A program made the position numbers and the translations under genes. 64,000 bases of DNA from an uncultured Eggerthellaceae bacterium (GTDB lineage: Bacteria > Actinomycetota > Coriobacteriia > Coriobacteriales > Eggerthellaceae): positions 62,001 to 126,000 of the forward strand of contig CAUEBO010000001.1 in assembly GCA_958454405.1 (NCBI GenBank), given 5' to 3'. Under the pieces are notes generated by a model, which was not told the origin of the DNA, ran no database searches, and saw only the letters and a list, made by a program, of their open reading frames with translations. Of this stretch, positions 18,301 through 33,300 are shown one piece after another; position 1 is the stretch's first letter, and the number at the start of each line of letters is the position of its first letter.

Positions 18301-21300
18301 TGGTGTGATAGCGGTGTCAAACGGATCCCTTACCGTGCGCGATTGCTACAATACGGGAACGATAATGACCTGGACCGGTTCCAAGGATGTTTTCGCAGGC
18401 AATTTGCTGGGAAATGCGATGGGCACCTCCGCAAGCTTTTTCAACTGCTACAGCGCCGGACCGATGCAAACCGATCCGTCTGCCGATCCGTTGGGAGCAA
18501 AGGGAATCGTTGTCGGAACAGTGAGCGGCAGTCCCACTGTTACGTACATGAATTGCTTCTACAACCAAGACGTCCTTTCCGGGAGCTATAGCGACGGTAG
18601 CGCCAGCGGTCTGAGGTCCACCACGACCGAGGAGTTCGCCTCGGGAGAAATCGCGTGGAGCCTCGACACCGCGACCGAATACGGCGATGAATCGAGTCCC
18701 TTAATGCACCGCAACGTATGGGGACAGGATCTCGCGCGCAACGCGGACGGCGAGCTGGAAAACGCAGCCGTGTACCCCGAGCCCGGCGTCGCCGAAGACA
18801 GGGTGGTGTACTACGGGAGCATCAGCGACGTCATCGATGGTGTTACCATATACGAAGATGTCTACGTCAACAACGGCCGTCCGGTCGCGCTCGGCCCGCT
18901 CTCGTCTTCGAAGATGTACCAGCTGACAAGCGTGAACGGCAACGCAGTGTCCGGCGTCTCGCTGCCCAATCCTTGGACGGTCGATCTGGGCGCGACGGTG
19001 GCCGATCGCGGCGATTTCGCTGTGAGCGCGCAGGATGCCACGTGGGCGACCATTGGCGCGACCATCGACGAGACCGCGCTGCGCACCAACGTGGCGCCCG
19101 GATTGGTTACGCGCAAGGAGCTTTCCGGCTCCGGCTCGCAAGCCGACCCGTACATCATCTCGAGCCCCGATGCGCTCGCGTGGTTCGCGGACAAGGTGAA
19201 CAACAAGAACGGCTATGCCATCTCGAACGCAGCGGGCGCCCTCGATCCGAGCCCCGTGCGACCCGACGACACCGCCATGGCGATGACCTACGGCCAGGCG
19301 TGGGCCACCCTCGGTGCCGACATCGACCTGTCGGGTGCCAAGTACGGCTTCGGCCCTCGCGGCACCGCCACCGACGGCACCCAGTACGCCACCTGCCTGC
19401 AGTGGGTTCCCATCGCAGGTGTCTCCGCCTCTGAGCCCTACTCCGGCACCTTCGACGGCGCCGGCCACAGCGTGAAGAACCTCTACATCCGCGAGTCGGA
19501 CACCGCGTGCCTGAACGACGGCTTCTTCGGAACGCTCGGCACCTCGGCGTCGTCCACCGCCGAGGTGAAGAACTTTTCTATCGCAAGCGGCTACGTGTAC
19601 TGCGCCGTCGCCTCGGGCCCCGACAGCTTCCTCGGCAGCATTGCGGGGCAGGCAACGGCTGGCGTGAAGCTGACGAAATGCGCCAATGCGGCGACGGTCG
19701 CCTCGGACAAGGCGAGCACGAACGACACGGGGAGCAACACCCAATGGGCGGGCGGTATTGTGGGCAGGGCGCACAATGCGAGCCTCGTTTCGTGCAGCAA
19801 CTCCGGCGAGGTGCGGGCGAACAACCGCAACGGTGGCATCGTGGGGCAATCCGCGTCGAGCACGCTCGACGGATGCGCGAACTTCGGCAACGTGTACGGC
19901 GCCTGGGCGGTCGGTGGCATCGTCGGGCAAACGAGCGGCAACAACACGGTGAAGAACGCCTACAACGTGGGCACTCTCGCGCAACGCGGCACCGCGTATG
20001 GCATATATCGGGCGGGCATCATGGGCGCGGGCGATGCAAGCGACAAGTTCGAGGGCTGCTACAACGCGGGCTCGGTCCCGGGCAACCCTATTGTGAACAG
20101 GACCACGGGCGCGAAAGAGACCAACTGCTTCTACCTGGAAGGCGCTAGCACGAGCAGCGACGCGAAAGCCACCCCCGTCACCGCCGACCAGCTGCGCTCA
20201 TGGGGCGCGGCCTACGCGCTGTCGGGCGGGCTTTCCGGCGGGTCGGACAGCTCGGGCAACGTGACCACGATGACCGCGTGGCGCCAGGCGAAGGACACAA
20301 ACGGCGACGGCGCGCTCACCCAGGAAGACGAGAACCAGGGCTTCCCCGTGCTCATCGGCCTGGATGGCGCGAACGCCGCCGGCGACATGCACCTGGACGC
20401 CGCCGAAAGCTGGCAGGACGTGGCCGCGTACGTGGCCGACTTCAACACCGCCGCCGCGCCCGCCTACGATGCCGCGAACGGCGGCTGGCAGGTTGACTCC
20501 CCCGAGGATCTGGCCTACGCCGCATACCTGGTGAACACCAAGAACGCCGACGCCAACGCGACGGACACCTACGGCAACTCGAACATCGCGCTGAGGGCCC
20601 CCGGCAACGCCCTGAGCCTGGCCGGCGAGAAGTACACCGGCAAGACTGCCGCTGCAGCCGCCGACGCCCTGGAATGGGTGCCCATCGGCAAGAACATCGA
20701 CAGCACCCCACGATCCGAACAGGGTTTTCGTTTCGGCGGCACGCTCGCGGGCGACCCCGACGGCGACGGCACAGGCACCACCATCGACTATATGTACATC
20801 AACCAGCCCGGCACGTTCGGCGTGGGCCTGGTGGGCTGGGCCGCCGTCACCGGCTCGAACCCCGCTATCCGCGACATCGCCATCGGGTCGAACTCAGCCG
20901 TCATCGGCGGCGGCGGCACCGGGGCGTTTTTGGGTTCCGTGGGTCCTTCGGGTTCGGCTACCACGGTCGGCACCAACACGCTCACCGTCGAGCGCTGCGC
21001 GAACTACGCCCCCGTGTACGGGTACGGCGACTACACCGGCGGCATTGCCGGGTACCTTACCGACTCCAAGCAGACCGTCACCATCAGCCAGTGTGTCAAC
21101 GCGGCTCCCGTTTGGTCCGAGGGGCAGACAGGCGGGTATCTTGCCGGCATTGCGGCTGTCATTCGAGGGCATGAGCAGCCGGCCGCCATCGAAGACTGCG
21201 TCAACAGCGGGGACCTTACTTCAGCCAACTCCAACACGGTTATCGGCGCTATTGCGGGATACCGGAATAGCAGCCGGAACGTGCGCGACGTGCTGAACAC

Positions 21301-24300
21301 CGGCACCGTGAAGGGTGGGGCTGGCGCCATGTTTGGCGGCGGCAGCTCGGACAACCTGACGCGCGGCTACTACTTGGCAGACACCACCGCCGCCGCCGCA
21401 GGCGCCACCTCCGTCACCGAGGCGCAGCTGGCCTCCGGCGAGACGGCCTGGAAGCTCAACACACAGAACAACGCCGTGCAGAATCGCGGCCTGTGGGGCC
21501 AGACGCTGGCCCGCACGACTGACGGCGCTCTCGACACCACGCTCGCCGACGCCGCGCCCAGCCTGGTGAAAACGCCCGGCTCCACGCCCCCCGCCGTGCA
21601 GCGCATCACCTACAACTACGACACGGCCGCGTTCGGCAACCAGAGCCCCACCTACGACTACGCCAACAACGGCACCCGCGTGAAGCTGGCGGAAAGCCCT
21701 GTGAGCAGCATCGTCTGCGCGTATCGCCTGACCAACGCGTCGGGCGACGTCCTTGCGAACCCGTATATGAACGCGCAGACCGGCGACTTCACCGTGTTCG
21801 TGACGGCCATGTCCGATTGGAAGGCCATCGGCAGCGCGCAAACGCCCGACAACCTGAAGGCCACCCCAGGCAGGGACGCGCAGGGCAACACCCTGACCCA
21901 AAAGGCTCTCTCCGGCGACGGCACGGAGGGCAACCCCTACGTGCTGTCCAGCCCCGAGGCCCTGGCTTGGTTCATGGCCACCTACCAATCGGCCGGTGCC
22001 AGCGCGACCACTACGGCAACCCACGTCGAGCTTGGCTGCGACATAAGCCTGCTGGGCACCCAAGCCACCGGCTCGGCTGCGGACTACGTGCCCGCAGGCA
22101 GCGCCGCTGCCGCCGCCCTCAAGTGGACTCCCATCGCCTACAAATCGGGCGACGGGTACTTCTCCGGCACCTTTAACGGCAAGGGCCACGCTATCAGCGG
22201 CATCCGCGTGGACGAAGGGGAGCGCACCGGGTTCTTCATGAGCCTGAACAACGCCACGGTGGAGAACCTCACGCTGAAAGACGGCAGCATAACCTCGCGC
22301 AGCTACGCGGCCGGCATCGCGAACTTCGCCGTGCGCTCGACCGTCCAGAACTGCGTCACGGACCTGTCCATCAATTCTTCCGCGTCGTTCGCCGGCGGCT
22401 TGCTGGCGGAGGCCAAGGACGGCACGGTGACGGTGAAGAACTGCGTGAACCGCGGCAACGTCACCGGCGGCTCCACCGTGGGCGGCATCGTGGCCAGCAC
22501 GTTTTCCAGCGGCGGCCTGACCATCGAGAACTGCCTCAACACCGGCAACCTGGAAACCACCGTGACCACTACCTCGCCCGTCGGCGGCATCTACGGCAAA
22601 GAGGGCGTGAACGGTTCCAACGCCACCATCAAGGGCTGCTACAGCTCGGGCACGCTGACTGCGCCCAACGCCACCACGGCAAAGTTCGCGGGCATCGCGC
22701 CGGCCAGCAACAACGTCAAAGTGTCCAACTGCGCCTTCGACACCACGAAGGCCCCCGCCGCAACGTCGGGCACCGGCGTGGTGGGCGCAACCACCGACGA
22801 CCTGAAAACCTGGGGCGCCGCCTACTACCTGAACGGCGGCCTGACGGGCGGCACCGCGGGCAACGGCAACGTGGCTGCCATGACCGCGTGGCGCAAGGCC
22901 GCGAACGCCTCCGAGAACGGCGGCCTGCCCGTGCTGCTGGTGAACGCCGACGGCACGCCCGCGGGCACCACCATGGACTACGCGACCGACTGGTCGGACG
23001 TGGGCCGCTACGTGGCCACGTTCGATGCCGCCGCCGTGCCCTCCTACGACGCGCTCACCGGCTGGCAGATCGACTCCGCCGAGGACCTGGCGTACATGGC
23101 CTACGTGGTGAACGCCAAGGCCGCCACGGCGAACGCCGAAGCCGTCGGCGCGGGCGTGAGCCCCGCTCCCACCTACGCCGCGAGCCGGGGCGCCATCACG
23201 GGCACGTCCAACATCAGCCTGGCCGGCGCGCGCTACAGCGCCGTCGCGGCCGAGAACCTCAAGTGGATCCCCATCGGCGGGAACACCCCCTACGCCGGCA
23301 TCTTCGACGGCAAGGGCCGCACCGTCAGCGACATGCGCGTGGATGCGACGGCGAACTGGGCGGGCTTCTTCGGGCGGATCAAGGACGCCGCCGTGCGCAA
23401 CCTTACGCTCGAAGACGGCAGCGTGCGCTCGACGGCGAACTACGTGGGTGGCATCGCGGGCATGGCCGGCGACAACGGCACCGGCACCGACGTGGTGGAG
23501 AACTGCGTGGTCGATCTGGCAATTTCGACGACATCGGGCTACGCGGGCGGCATCGTGGGCGAGGTGGCGTCTGCCAACGGCACCGTGCGCAACTGCGGCA
23601 ACCTGGGCACCGTGTCGGCAACCAAATTCGAGGCGGGCGGCATCATAGCCACTGGGTACAAATCCGGCCCGCTCCTCATCGAGAACTGCTACAACCTTGG
23701 CGCCGTCACCGCAGCGGAAAGCACGTACGTGGCTGGCGGCATCTTCGGCCGTGCGCCGGACAAGCTGCAGGGCAAGGCCGTCACCATCAAGAGCTGCTAC
23801 AGCTCCGCTGTTCTTGGCGGCGCGGGCAGCACCGCGGGCGTGGCCCAGCCGGGCTCGTCGAGCGGGGGCAGTGTCACCGTGTCCAACTGCGCCTTCGACA
23901 CCACGCTTGCGTCTACCGCCACGGCTGGCACCGGCGTGGTGGGCGTGACCACCGACGACCTGCTCACCTGGGGTGCAGCGTACTACCTGAACGGCGGCTT
24001 CACGGGCGGCACCGCGAACGATGGCAACGTGGCCAACATGACCGCGTGGCGCATGGATACGTCGAGCGACAACGATGGTTTCCCCGTGCCGATGGTCAAC
24101 TATGCCACGGGCGCGCCGGAAGGATCGATGGCCTCCGCAGAAGACTGGAACGACGTGGGCGCGTACGTCGCCGCCTTCCACGAGGGCGAGCCCTCCTACG
24201 ACAGCGCGAACGGCGGCTGGCAGGTGGGCACGCCCGAGCAGCTGGCCTGCGTGGCCTACCTGGTGAACAACCACAACGGCGACATCAACGCGGCGGACGC

Positions 24301-27300
24301 TTCGTCGCGCACCTACGCCGAGTCGCCTCTGAAGCTGACGGAATCCGTCGATATGACGGGTGCGCGCTACTCGACGAGCGCGACCGCTACGGCTCCGCTT
24401 CAGTGGATAGCGCTGGGCGAGCGCGACGACGCGCCGTTCGCAGCCAGCTTCGACGGCGGGCTCAAGGTGGTTACGGGCCTGGAGGCGTTCGGCTACAGCG
24501 GCGGCCTTATCGGCACTGCGGGCGCGCCCGGCGTGACCGTGACCGAGCTTGGGGTCGAACTGGCCGGCAGCGGCAGCGGCGGCCAAATTAATGCAGGCGG
24601 CCTCATCGGCGCGATAGCGAACGGGGCTACCGCCACGGTGGAGGACTGCTACGTGGTGCGGGCCGCGGGCGACGCGGGCGCGAACGCGAAGGTGCGCGGC
24701 AGCTTCGCCGGCGGCCTGGTGGGCGGCGGTGTGGCGAACACCCAGCAAGGCACCCTCGTGGCTGCCAACAGCTACGTGGCGGTTCCGGTCGAAACCGACG
24801 CCGGCAACGGCGTGGTCGACGCGTTCTCCACGGCAGCGACCACCAACGCCACCAACTGCTACTACGACAGCACCGTCGAGGCTGCGGCCACCTCCTCGAA
24901 GGCGGCCGCGCGCTCGACGATCGTTTTGCAGACGCCGGCCATGGCCCTTGCGCTGAACAACGCGCGCGCGGACGGCCCGTGGACGCAGACCGCCGTGGTG
25001 AACCAGGGCTACCCCTCGTTCGGCACGCTCACCGGCGTTACGTGGGCGACCGTGGGCCAGGCCCAGGACGAGGCAGCGCTGCGCAACCAGGACGTCACGG
25101 TGGACGGGAACACCGTGAAGGCGCTCTCGGGCAAGGGCGACCAGGACAGCCCCTACATTCTGAACACCCCCGAGGCGCTGGCCTGGTGGGCCTACCAGGT
25201 GAAGAACAGCTACGGCGACGCCATCAGCAACTCGGATGGCGCGAACCCTGCCACCAGCGTCACCTACGGCGCCAGCTGGGCAACCCTGGGCGCCGACATG
25301 GATCTGAGGGGCGCCGCGTACGGTGGTAGCGTGAGCACGGGCGCCGACGGAACGCAGTTCGAAAGCTGCTTGCCGTGGGAGCCTATCGCTCCCAGCCCCG
25401 GTGGCAGCGGCAGCGCCAATCCCTACACCGGCACGTTCGACGGCGCCGGGCACAAGGTAACGAACATGTACGTGACCGGCAGGGAGCGCTTGGGCTTCTT
25501 CGCCGGGCTGGGCAACAGCGGCGTCATCCAGAACCTGGGCATCGAAAGCGGCAAGGTGAACGATACCGGGTCGATGGCGGCCGGCGTGCTGGCCGACATC
25601 ACCGGCTCCAACGCGCGCGTTTCGAACTGTTACAACAAGGCGTACGTCACGGGCCAGCACAACAGCGGCGGCATCGTGGGCCGCACGAACCAAAGCAACG
25701 CCCCTAACGCCACTATCGAGAACTGCTACAACGCAGGAAACGTGACGCAGACCAGTGGCGACTCCACGGGTGGCATCATCGGTAAAATCCATTCCGGCAA
25801 CATCACCATCTCCAACTGCTACAACACGGGCACGATCACCGGCCCGAGAGCCGACCTCACCGGCGGCATCATGGGCAACAAAGGCAGTTATGTTGCGGTA
25901 TTCCAGAACTGCTACAACGCGGGCCCGCTCAGCAGCGCGTCTTCCGCCCAGATCTACGGCGGAGGCGGCACGGCCACCGTCACCAACTGCTACTACGACG
26001 ACGCGAACGTCGGCAACGCCAACGGCGCGAAGTCGCTCACCACCGACGTGCTGAAGTCGTGGAGCGCGGCCTACGCCCTGAACGGCGGCTTCACGGGCGG
26101 CAGCGACGGCTCCGGCAAGATAACCTCCATGACCACCTGGCGCATGGCGCAGAACGCTAGGGAGAACGCCGGCATGCCCGTGCTGGTGTCCATCAACGGC
26201 ATCAACTATGAAGACCAGCCGTGCATGGACGCGGCAGGCAGCTGGGAGGATATCGGCCAGTACATGGACGTGTTCAATCCGTCCACCATCCCCACCTACG
26301 ATGCCGCACGTGGCGGCTGGCAGGTAACCACCCCCGAGGAATTCGCCTACGTGGCCTACACGGTGAACACCAAGAACGCCGACAACAACGAGCCGGCCGC
26401 CCTCGCGGGCGAAACCGTCACCTACGGCAACTCGTCCATCGCGCTCCGAGCCCCGGGCAGATTGCTGGATATGAAGGGCACGAAGTACGTTAACGGGGAA
26501 ATCTATACGAAAAGCCGACTCGAATGGATGCCTATCGGCAAGACGTCGGTCACCACGGCGGGCGCCCAGGAAGGCTACCGCTTCGGCGGCTCGCTTGCGG
26601 GTGATCCCGATGGAACGGGCACGCCCACCACGCTCTGCGATCTGGATGCCTATGACAAAACTTCCGGTGCGTACGCCAGCGGCTTGATAGGGTGGGCCGC
26701 CGTGGATGGGCAGGACATGACCATCAGCGACATCGCCATCGGCGGGGAAAGTTCCGATGTCGCTGGAAGCTCGTGTATGGCGTTAGGCGCCATCGTGGGC
26801 ACCGTCGGCTTGGTCGATGCTCCGTTGTCGACGGGAACCAATACCCTCACCATCGAACGCTGTTCGAGCAGTGCCTACGTCGCGGCTTCGAAGGTGGGTG
26901 CCCGTGCCGGAGGAATTGCGGGCTGTTTGAACAACAGCGGTCAGACGGTGGTCATCAGCGAGTGCGCTATGACTCCGGGTTCGGGCTCCGGAAACATCGT
27001 GGCTACGGGGAATGGCGCTGCCGCCGGGGGAGGCATCGTTGGCGCGGCGGGTGCAGGCGTGGAGGTTCGGGATTGCTTTGTCTCCGCAACAATCGCGCCC
27101 ATGACCCCCACCGCCACTGCCGGCGTCTTCGTGGGATCCTCCTCGGGCGCGACCGTCCGCGACTGCTTGGGAACGCCCACGTTCTCCGGCAGAGGCACCA
27201 AGACCGTTTTGGGCACCGACCCCACGGGCACCTTCGAGCGCCTGTACTTCAAGGGCGACTTCACCGACCCCAACGTCATCTCCGTCACCGACGACCAGCT

Positions 27301-30300
27301 GGCCTCCGGCGAGATCGGCTGGAAGCTGGACACGCAGAACGGCGGCGCGCACCGCAGCGTGTGGGGTCAGACCATCGCGCGCGACTCCCTGGGCGCCGTG
27401 CAGGCCACCGGCGGCGACGCCGTGCCGTCGCTGCGCGCGCTTTCCGCCGCAAGCCCGGCTCCCCTCGTGCTGCGCGCGGCCTTCGACTACGCCGCCGCCG
27501 GCAACGGCGCGGCAACCTACGAGTACGCGAACCCCGGCAGCGTGGTGCCGCTTCCCGTGAGCACGGACGCGCCGTGGCTGTACTACGCCGACTCCGCGCA
27601 CACTCAGCAGGTGCAGGCGCCCTACACCCTGCCCGCCGGTTCCACCGACGACACTACTGTGTACGTGCTGGCAGCCAGCGACTGGCAGACCGTCGGCAGC
27701 GCGCAAACGCCTGACACGCTGAAGATGACTCCGGGCAAGAACGCGCAGGGCCAGGACACGGGCACGATGGCCCTCTCCGGCTCCGGCACGGATGGCGACC
27801 CCTACGTGCTGTCCAGCCCCGAAGCGCTGGCCTGGTTCATGGCCACCTATACGGGAACCGCCGTCCACGCCAAGCTCGGCTGCGACCTGAGCCTGGTGGG
27901 CACCAAGGCCACCGGCGCGGCCCAGGACTACGTGGCCGCAGGCTCCACGTCGGCGAATGCATTCCCGTGGAACCCGCAGCAGACGTCCTTCGTCGGTACC
28001 TTCGACGGCGCGGGCCACGCCGTGAGCGGCATGCGCGTGGTGGATGCGACGGTGGACAACGTGGGCTTCTTCTCGAAGCTAAAGAACGCCCAGGTGCGCA
28101 ACCTCACACTGGAAGACGGCAGCGTGCGCTCGACGAAAAACTACGTGGGCGGCATCGCGGGCATCACCGAATCCAGCAGCGCCCTGATAGAAAATTGCGT
28201 GGTCGACCTGGAGGTTTCGACGAGCAAGGGCTTTGTAGGCGGTGTGCTGGGCGAGTGCAAGGCAACGAACACCACCGTGCGCAACTGCGTCAACCTGGGT
28301 AAGGTGCAAGCCGAGACCACAGAGGCCGGCGGCATTGTGGGCACCGCTATCGAGGGAGGCAGGCTGCTCATAGAGAATTGCTGCAACCTGGGCGAAATCG
28401 TATCGAATGTGTACAACAGAAAGGCCGCTGGCATCTTCGGGCGCGAGGCGTCCGCCCTGGGCGGACGGGCGGTCGTCGTGAAGGGCTGCTATAGCTCCGC
28501 CACCCTCACCGGGAGTGGCGGGAGCACCGGCGTGGCCGCCGCAGGCACGTCGGGCTCGAGCTCAATTACCGTGTCCAACTGCGCCTTCGACGCCACGAAG
28601 GCCCCCACCGCCGAAGCGGGCACGGGTGTGGTGGGCGTGACCACCGACGACCTGCGCACCTGGGGCGCGGCGTACTACCTGAACGGCGGCTTCACGGGCG
28701 GCACCGCGAGCGGTACCGTAACCGGCATGACCGCCTGGCGCAAGGCCGCGAACGCCTCCGAGAACGACGGCATGCCCGTGCTGTTGACCAACGCCACCAC
28801 CGGCGCGTCAACCGGCACCATGGACGCGGCCGCCAACTGGGGCGACGTGGGCCAGTACGTGGCCGCGTTCGACAGCGCGAGCGTTCCCGCCTACGATGCC
28901 GCCCTCGGCGGCTGGCAGGTCACCTCGCCCGAGCAGTTGGCGTACGTGGCCTACACGGTGAACCACAAGAACGACGTCAACAACGAGGCCGCCGCTGCGG
29001 GCGCAAGCGTCACCTACGGCGCGTCCGACATCGCTGTCACCAACGCGAGCGGCATCGACCTGGGCGGCGCGAAGTTCACCGGCCGCACCGTGGCCGCAGC
29101 TGCCGACGCCCTGGAGTGGGTGCCGATGGGCTTCGGCAAAGACGGTGACGGCAATCCCATTATGTTCACGGGCTCCTTCAACGGCAACGGCCATCTGATC
29201 GACCACCTGTACATCAACCAGCCCGATACGAACAACGTGGGCCTTATTGGAGGATGGCATGGTAGCCGAACCAGCGCGTCAACCGACTGCGTCATAGAAG
29301 GCGTGCACATCGGCTCGAACAGCAGCATCATGGGAGGCATGTACACAGGCGCCGTCATCGGCAATGGTTACATTGGCGTGCTGAGAAATTGCCTGAACGA
29401 AGCGGCTGTCACGGGCACCGACCATGTGGGCGGCCTTGCGGGCGAGGGCGATGTCTCGGGGATCTCGAACTGCGGCAACCTGGGTGCGGTAACCGCCACG
29501 GGCTCGGACGCGGTGTATGCTGCGGGCGTTGCGGCGTGGACGGATTGCGACACGAGCGCCTGCTACAACAGGGGCACCGTATCGGCGCCGAACGCAAGCG
29601 GCTCCGACGCGCGGGTTGCCGGCATCTCTTCGGCCGGCCAATCAACCATCAGCTGCTACAACACCGGCACGATTGTGGTTCCCACAGGCGTGAGCGCGGC
29701 GGCTATCAGGCCCTATGCGAGTGAAACTCTAGTCAACTGCTACTACGCAAGCGATCAGGCGGGCCTTTCGGGCACGATCTCGGACACCGGCGCGGCCGAC
29801 GCGCCGGGCCGCGTGCAGAAGGTTTCGCTGGACGACCTGAAAACCTGGGGCGCGTCCTACCAGCTGAACCGCGCGATGTTCGATTACGGTGACGCCTGGG
29901 CGCGCGTCGCGTACGACAACGTGGCCGACATGGCCGTGTGGCGCATGGCTTCGGACGACGCCGAGAACGGCGGCCTGCCCGTGCTCGTCGGCGTGTCCGG
30001 TGGGGGCTTCGAGCAGGACGGCACCACGCCCGCCACGGGCATGCAGGAAGCCGCAAATTGGGGCCAGGTGGGCGCGTGGGTGGAGGCCTTCGACCCCTAC
30101 GACAATGCCACCATGCCCGATGACTATTCGACGGGCGCTCTGGCCACGAGCAAGGTCAAGCCCGAGGTCACCGCCAGCAACGGCACGCCGGACGCTCCGG
30201 TTGCCATCAGCAACGCCGTACAGCTCGCCTGGCTCGCGCACGTGGTCAACAACAAGAACACCGAGCAAACGGGCGCGTCCTACACCGGCGCGGACGGCGC

Positions 30301-33300
30301 CGCGGTCGAGGTCACGCTGGGCTCCCTGAGCGCCAAGATACCCCAGGACGCCCCCGCCATCTCGCTCGCTGGGTCGCGCTACCTGACCGGCGGCGCCGGC
30401 GCCAAGCTCAACTGGACGCCCATCGGCCACGTTTTCGGGTGGTATTACGGCGTGTTCGACGGCACGAACCACGAGATCGACGACCTGTTCATCGAGCTTG
30501 CGGAAAAAAGCGACGAGATGGACATGGTCAATTGCTGGCGGGGGTTGTTCGGAGGCGTGGCGAGCGGCGAGCTCAAGAACGTGGGCATCGGTTCGAACAG
30601 CTCGGTTACCGGCGAGTCCGTCGTCGGAGGCCTTGTCGGCCAGCTAGGTTACAGCAGCTCGATGGAGAACTGCTGGAACAAGGCGGACGTTTCCGGAGTG
30701 GAAAACGTTGGCGGCGTCGCAGGCTATTTGACGAATGGAACGTGCACCGAGTGCTGGAACTCCGGCTCGGCAACGTCGACCGACGACAATGTCGGCGGCA
30801 TTGCGGGCAGCTCGGAAACCACGCGTTTCGAGCGCTGCTACAACGTCGGCGACGTCGCCGGCAACAAGGGGCCTGCCGGCGGTTTGGCAGGAGCCTGGAA
30901 ATTCGACGGCGGCACGGGCAAGGTGGCCGATTGCTTCAATAGGGGGGAAATCACCACGACCGGAGGAAGCAGCGAGCGCGGCAACCCCGCCGACGCCGGA
31001 GGCTTGATGGGGTATTGCGACAACGACGGCTCCAGCATCGTGTACGAGAACTGCTACAACACCGGCCGCGTCGACTCCTCCAACGCCGATTCTTACGCGT
31101 TGGCGAAGCCCGGCGAACCAAGCAGGAATATCGAGGTGACGTTCTCCAACTGCTACTACGACAGCAGCACCGTCTCCGCCACCGGCAACGCGGGCGAGGC
31201 GGGCGTTGCCGGCCTCGCCACGGCCGAGTTCGCAACCGGCCAGGTTGCCTGGCTGCTGGACCATCCGGACGCGGGCGGCAACATCGAGTTTCCGGCCGAC
31301 GACGCAGGCGTGGCCAACGACGTGTGGGGCCAGAAGCTCGTGCGCGACCCGATCGACGGCACGTTGCAAGACGCTACGCCGCTCACCGGCGCCGAGACCT
31401 ACCCGGGCTTCTGGGACGGCAGCGGCTCGCGCGGCACCGGCGACTTCGTCGACGGAACCGAGCACCCGCAGGTGGTGCGCGTGGACTATGACTTCGCCTC
31501 CGGCCTGCAGGGCAAGCCCGCCGCCATGGACGCGGCCGACCTGTTCCTGAACGCGGGCGCCAAGGTGGCGCTCGTGGGGCCCGAGGACGGCTCGCTGTGG
31601 AAGTACTTCCGCGACGCGTACTACACCAGCGAGATAACCGAGAACCCCTACGACACCTCCGGCGAGGTCCTGTCCGGCACGGGCGGCTATCCCGTGTACG
31701 TGAAAGCAGGCATCGAGACCTGGGCCGACGTGGGCGCCCTGCAGAACGAGGGCTCCCTGCGCGCTTACGATATGGCAACCGGCATCACGCCGCTCACCGG
31801 CACGGGCGCGGCGGACGACCCCTACGTGCTGTCCACCCCCGAGGCCTTCGCCTGGTGGGCCTACCAGGTGAACAACAAGAACGACGATGTCATCAACAAT
31901 GCCAGCGGGGGCAACCCCACCGATGCCACGCTCACCTACGGCGCGAGCAGCGCCGCGCTGGGCGCCAACATCGACCTGTCCGGCAGCGCCTACACCGGCA
32001 AAACCGTGACCTCGGCCGCCGACGCCCTGGAGTGGGTGCCGGTGGGCCACGAGGGTGTTGGCGGCGACGCCGATGCTCCGCTCACGGGCTCCTTCAACGG
32101 CAACGGCCGCCTGATCGACCACCTGTACATCAACCAGCCCGAGACGAAGTACGTGGGCCTTATTGGGTCTTGGCGCAGTACGAGTGACCACGACAACGTG
32201 CTGGAGGGCGTGCACATCGGCCCGAACAGCAGCGTGACCGGCGGAAACTACACGGGTGCCGTGCTCGGCGAGGGCAGCGGAGCCTATCTGCGCGACTGCC
32301 TGAACGAGGCGGCAGTCTTCGGCCACGGCAACACGGGCGGCGTGGCGGGCAAACCCGACGTTGGCGACATCACGCGCTGCGGGAACACCGGCCCGGTGCG
32401 CGCCGAATGCCTCGGAAACTCGGACGTGGGCGGCGTGGCGGGCTTTGCGGACGTCCCCTGCACATCCAGCTACAACACGGGATCGGTGACGGTGACGGCG
32501 GAGCCCGGCGCGACCGACACCAGGGTTGCCGGCGTTATCGCCTCCGCCAACGGCGGGGTGGCGGACTGCTACAACACAGGCACCGTCACTGCGACGGGCC
32601 TGAACGCGGCGGCCGTCAACGCGGATGGTCAGACGCTGACGAACTGCTACTACGTTTCCCAGGCGGGCCTTCCCGGCGCGACGACGTACGGGGGCGAGGC
32701 CCGGCCCGACGAGGCCGGCCGCCTGCAGGCGGTGTCGCTCGACGACCTGAAAACGTGGGGCGCGGCCTACCAGCTGAACCGCACGGTCCCCGGCTTCGAT
32801 AGCATGTACAACCTGGTTCTGGAACCGTGCGACAACGTGTCTTCTATGAACATGTGGCGCATGGCCAAGGACGCCTCCGAGAACAACGGCTTGCCCGTGC
32901 TCATCGGCGTGTCCGGCACCGGCTTCGAGCAGGACGGCACCACGCCCGCCACGGGCATGCAGAAGGCCGTCGACTGGGGCCAAGTGGGCGCGTGGGTGGA
33001 GACCTTCGACCCCTACGAGCATGCAAACATGCCCACCGACGAGTCCACGGGCGATCTGCTCACGAACAAGATCAAGCCCCAGGTAACCACCAGCAATGGA
33101 ACGCCCAGCGATCCGGTGGAGATTGGAAATGCTGATCAGCTCGCCTGGCTTTCCTACGTGGTGAACAACAAGCATGACGATTCGACCGGCGCGACCTACG
33201 TCAACGCGGACGGCAGCACGGTCAACGTCACCTACGGCAACCTGAGCGTCAAGCTCCCCTACGACAGGGAAATCGATCTGATGGGCGGCCTCTACGGCGG

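Noticed and set aside
21221..25792. Minus-strand open frames of up to 1523 codons inside the giant gene
   Set aside because: They mirror the codon bias of the sense gene, have no ribosome sites or domains, and follow the GLUG repeat period.
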